Origin: Labrys sp. KNU-23
Lineage (GTDB): Bacteria; Pseudomonadota; Alphaproteobacteria; Rhizobiales; Labraceae
NCBI RefSeq assembly: GCF_008330945.1
Contig: NZ_CP043489.1
Coordinates: 5,033,501 to 5,097,500 of the forward strand
Length of the DNA: 64,000 nt
Direction: 5' to 3'
Under the pieces are notes generated by a model that saw only the letters and a program-made list of their open reading frames with translations, was not told the origin of the DNA and searched no databases. The translations under genes were made by a program, and so were the position numbers. Below, in pieces: positions 62,644 through 64,000 of the stretch. How positions within the stretch are numbered: the first letter of the stretch is position 1; every line of letters starts with the position of its first letter.

Positions 62644-64000
62644 ATGGTTGCACAATCCGGCGGGAAGCCTGCCGACGCGCCGAGCAACGAGCCGGACAAG
62701 CCTGGGCAGTCTGAACAGTCGATGGGCGGGCTGCTGCTGCAGCTCAACATGATGGCCCGCGCCTTCGTTTCCTCGCCCCATCGCAACCAATTGCTGCTGC
62801 TGCTCGTGGGCGTCGTCCTGGTGATTTCTGTCACCGGTTATTTCCAGATCCTGCTGAACGCCTGGAATCAGCCCTTCTACGATGCCCTGGCCCGCAAGGA
62901 CCTGGCGCAATTCCTCCAGCAACTCCTGGTCTTCATCGCCATCGCCGGGGGGCTGCTGATCCTGAACGTCACCCAGACCTGGCTGAGCTGGATGGTCAAG
63001 CTCAAGCTGCGGCAGGGGTTGGTGGAGGATCTCATCGGGCAGTGGATGAGGCCTCGGCGCGCCTTCCGCCTTGCCAATTCCAGCAAGATCGGTGTCAACC
63101 CGGATCAACGCTTGCATGAGGACGCGCGCCACCTGACCGAACTATCCACCGATCTCGGCATCGGGCTCTTGTCGGCGTCGATCTATCTGGCGAGTTTCAT
63201 CACGGTGCTGTGGAGCCTCTCCAGCGGTTTCATCTTCAACGTTGAAGGCTATAGCTTCGCCATTCCCGGCTACATGGTCTGGGCTGCCCTGTTCTATGCC
63301 GTCACGGCTTCGCTGCTTTCATGGCATGTGGGTGGCCCTCTGATCGGATTGAATGCGGACCGCTATGCACGGGAGGCGGAGTTCCGTTTCTCGCTGGTGC
63401 GGGTCAGCGAGCACGTCGACGCCATCTCCTTGAACAATGGCGAGAAGGACGAGGAGCGCCAGCTCAATCTCGATCTCAAGGCGGTATTGCAGGCCATGCG
63501 GCGGCTGGTGACGGCGACCGCGAGGCTCGCCTGGGTGACTTCCGGTTATGGCTGGTTTACCCAGGTCGCTCCGTTCCTGGTTGCTGCGCCAATCTATTTT
63601 GCCGGAAATTTGACGTTTGGCGGCCTTATGGTGGCTGTCGGTGCCTTCAATCAGGTGCAATCGCAACTGCGCTGGTTTGTCGACAACTTCAATACCATCG
63701 CCGATTGGCGCGCGACGCTCTTGCGCGTGGCAAATTTCCGTTACGCCGTCACCAATATCGACACGCAGCAGACGACAGCCAGCCATATCGAGTTCACCGA
63801 GACCGAAACCGACGGAATCCGCCTCGACGACCTGGTGATCGAAGCACCGAGCGGGCACAGCCGGCTCAACGAAGACCATGTCCAGATCCAACCCGGTGAG
63901 CGGGTCCTGGTCGTCAGCGAAGCCGGCGCGAACAAGACCCTGCTGTTCCGCACCATGGCCGGCCTGTGGCCGTTCGGGTCGGGCCAGGTCAGCATTCCCA
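62644..64000 (+). CDS. SbmA/BacA-like ABC transporter (membrane + ATPase), partial, degenerate Walker A
   Basis: The frame is open from ATG 62644 (GGAGAG six bases upstream) to the right edge (452 codons), so the C-terminal ATPase half is cut. Residues about 45-340 form a membrane domain of the SbmA/BacA_YddA type (TGYFQILLNAWNQPFYDAL, GLNADRYAREAEFRFSLVR, NNGEKDEERQL). The ATPase domain begins near 385. Its Walker A reads SEAGANKT at residues 425-432, where the consensus is GxxGxGKT: the first Gly is Ser and the Gly before Lys is Asn. The Lys and Thr remain. Family members import peptides, vitamin B12 or very-long-chain fatty acid derivatives. Confidence 0.85.
   Translation, partial: MVAQSGGKPADAPSNEPDKPGQSEQSMGGLLLQLNMMARAFVSSPHRNQLLLLLVGVVLVISVTGYFQILLNAWNQPFYDALARKDLAQFLQQLLVFIAIAGGLLILNVTQTWLSWMVKLKLRQGLVEDLIGQWMRPRRAFRLANSSKIGVNPDQRLHEDARHLTELSTDLGIGLLSASIYLASFITVLWSLSSGFIFNVEGYSFAIPGYMVWAALFYAVTASLLSWHVGGPLIGLNADRYAREAEFRFSLVRVSEHVDAISLNNGEKDEERQLNLDLKAVLQAMRRLVTATARLAWVTSGYGWFTQVAPFLVAAPIYFAGNLTFGGLMVAVGAFNQVQSQLRWFVDNFNTIADWRATLLRVANFRYAVTNIDTQQTTASHIEFTETETDGIRLDDLVIEAPSGHSRLNEDHVQIQPGERVLVVSEAGANKTLLFRTMAGLWPFGSGQVSIP

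Overview
The window looks like chromosomal DNA of an alphaproteobacterium of the order Hyphomicrobiales (Rhizobiales). It is GC-rich, densely coded on both strands and full of long antisense open frames, which are shadows. The protein set supports this placement: an HdaA-type DnaA-inactivation protein, a one-cysteine alphaproteobacterial DksA, a YcjX/YcjF pair, and a core block running pgsA-like, perM, hdaA, ppk, ppx, rnd, aspS. I cannot fix the genus from sequence alone. I saw no rRNA, tRNA, CRISPR array or intact insertion sequence.

Layout. 1-3348 is the N-terminal part of a very large membrane-anchored repeat protein that runs off the left edge. 3.7-6.2 kb holds a 2Fe-2S ferredoxin, the racemase DgcA and an MFS exporter. 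8.0-12.2 kb is a complete Mla/MCE-type lipid ABC transporter operon on the minus strand (mlaE, mlaF, mlaD, lipoprotein). 12.3-17.9 kb has DgcN, a FAH-family hydrolase, a YafK-like YkuD protein, an AraC regulator, a ferredoxin-NADP reductase and a universal stress protein. 18-22.5 kb has a periplasmic ClpP-fold protein divergent from a secreted caspase-M15 peptidase pair, then SixA and YccF. 22.6-27.5 kb has an aminotransferase/XRE-cupin divergent pair with a clear operator, YcjX-YcjF and DksA. 27.8-29.8 kb is a copper/cytochrome oxidase assembly operon. 30.5-32.9 kb is a LysR regulator divergent from tautomerase-cupin-DUF4865. 33-36.4 kb has a patatin and parC.

The stretch from 37.8 to 54.2 kb is the core block. 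It is interrupted twice by accessory DNA: a frameshifted secreted beta-helix gene between hdaA and ppk, and a module between ppx and rnd with an orphan Imm26-like immunity gene, an unknown small protein, a degenerate GT51 protein and dadA. 54.4-64 kb has maeB, a DUF1697 protein, a PfkB kinase, a glycine-zipper lipoprotein, cardiolipin synthase, a frameshifted YbjJ-like MFS transporter under a DeoR regulator, and the start of an SbmA/BacA-like ABC transporter with an unusual Walker A motif.

Functional links. DgcN, DgcA and possibly DadA suggest D-glutamate or D-amino-acid catabolism. Ferredoxin and ferredoxin reductase are both present but not adjacent. Ppk and Ppx make and degrade polyphosphate and are translationally coupled. 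DUF2946, PCu(A)C, Sco and a cytochrome c form one copper-delivery unit. A dispersed bipartite palindromic element (four full copies and one half copy) marks five intergenic gaps between 27.5 and 57.4 kb. Two coding sequences each carry a single-base frameshift, which could be real decay or assembly error.
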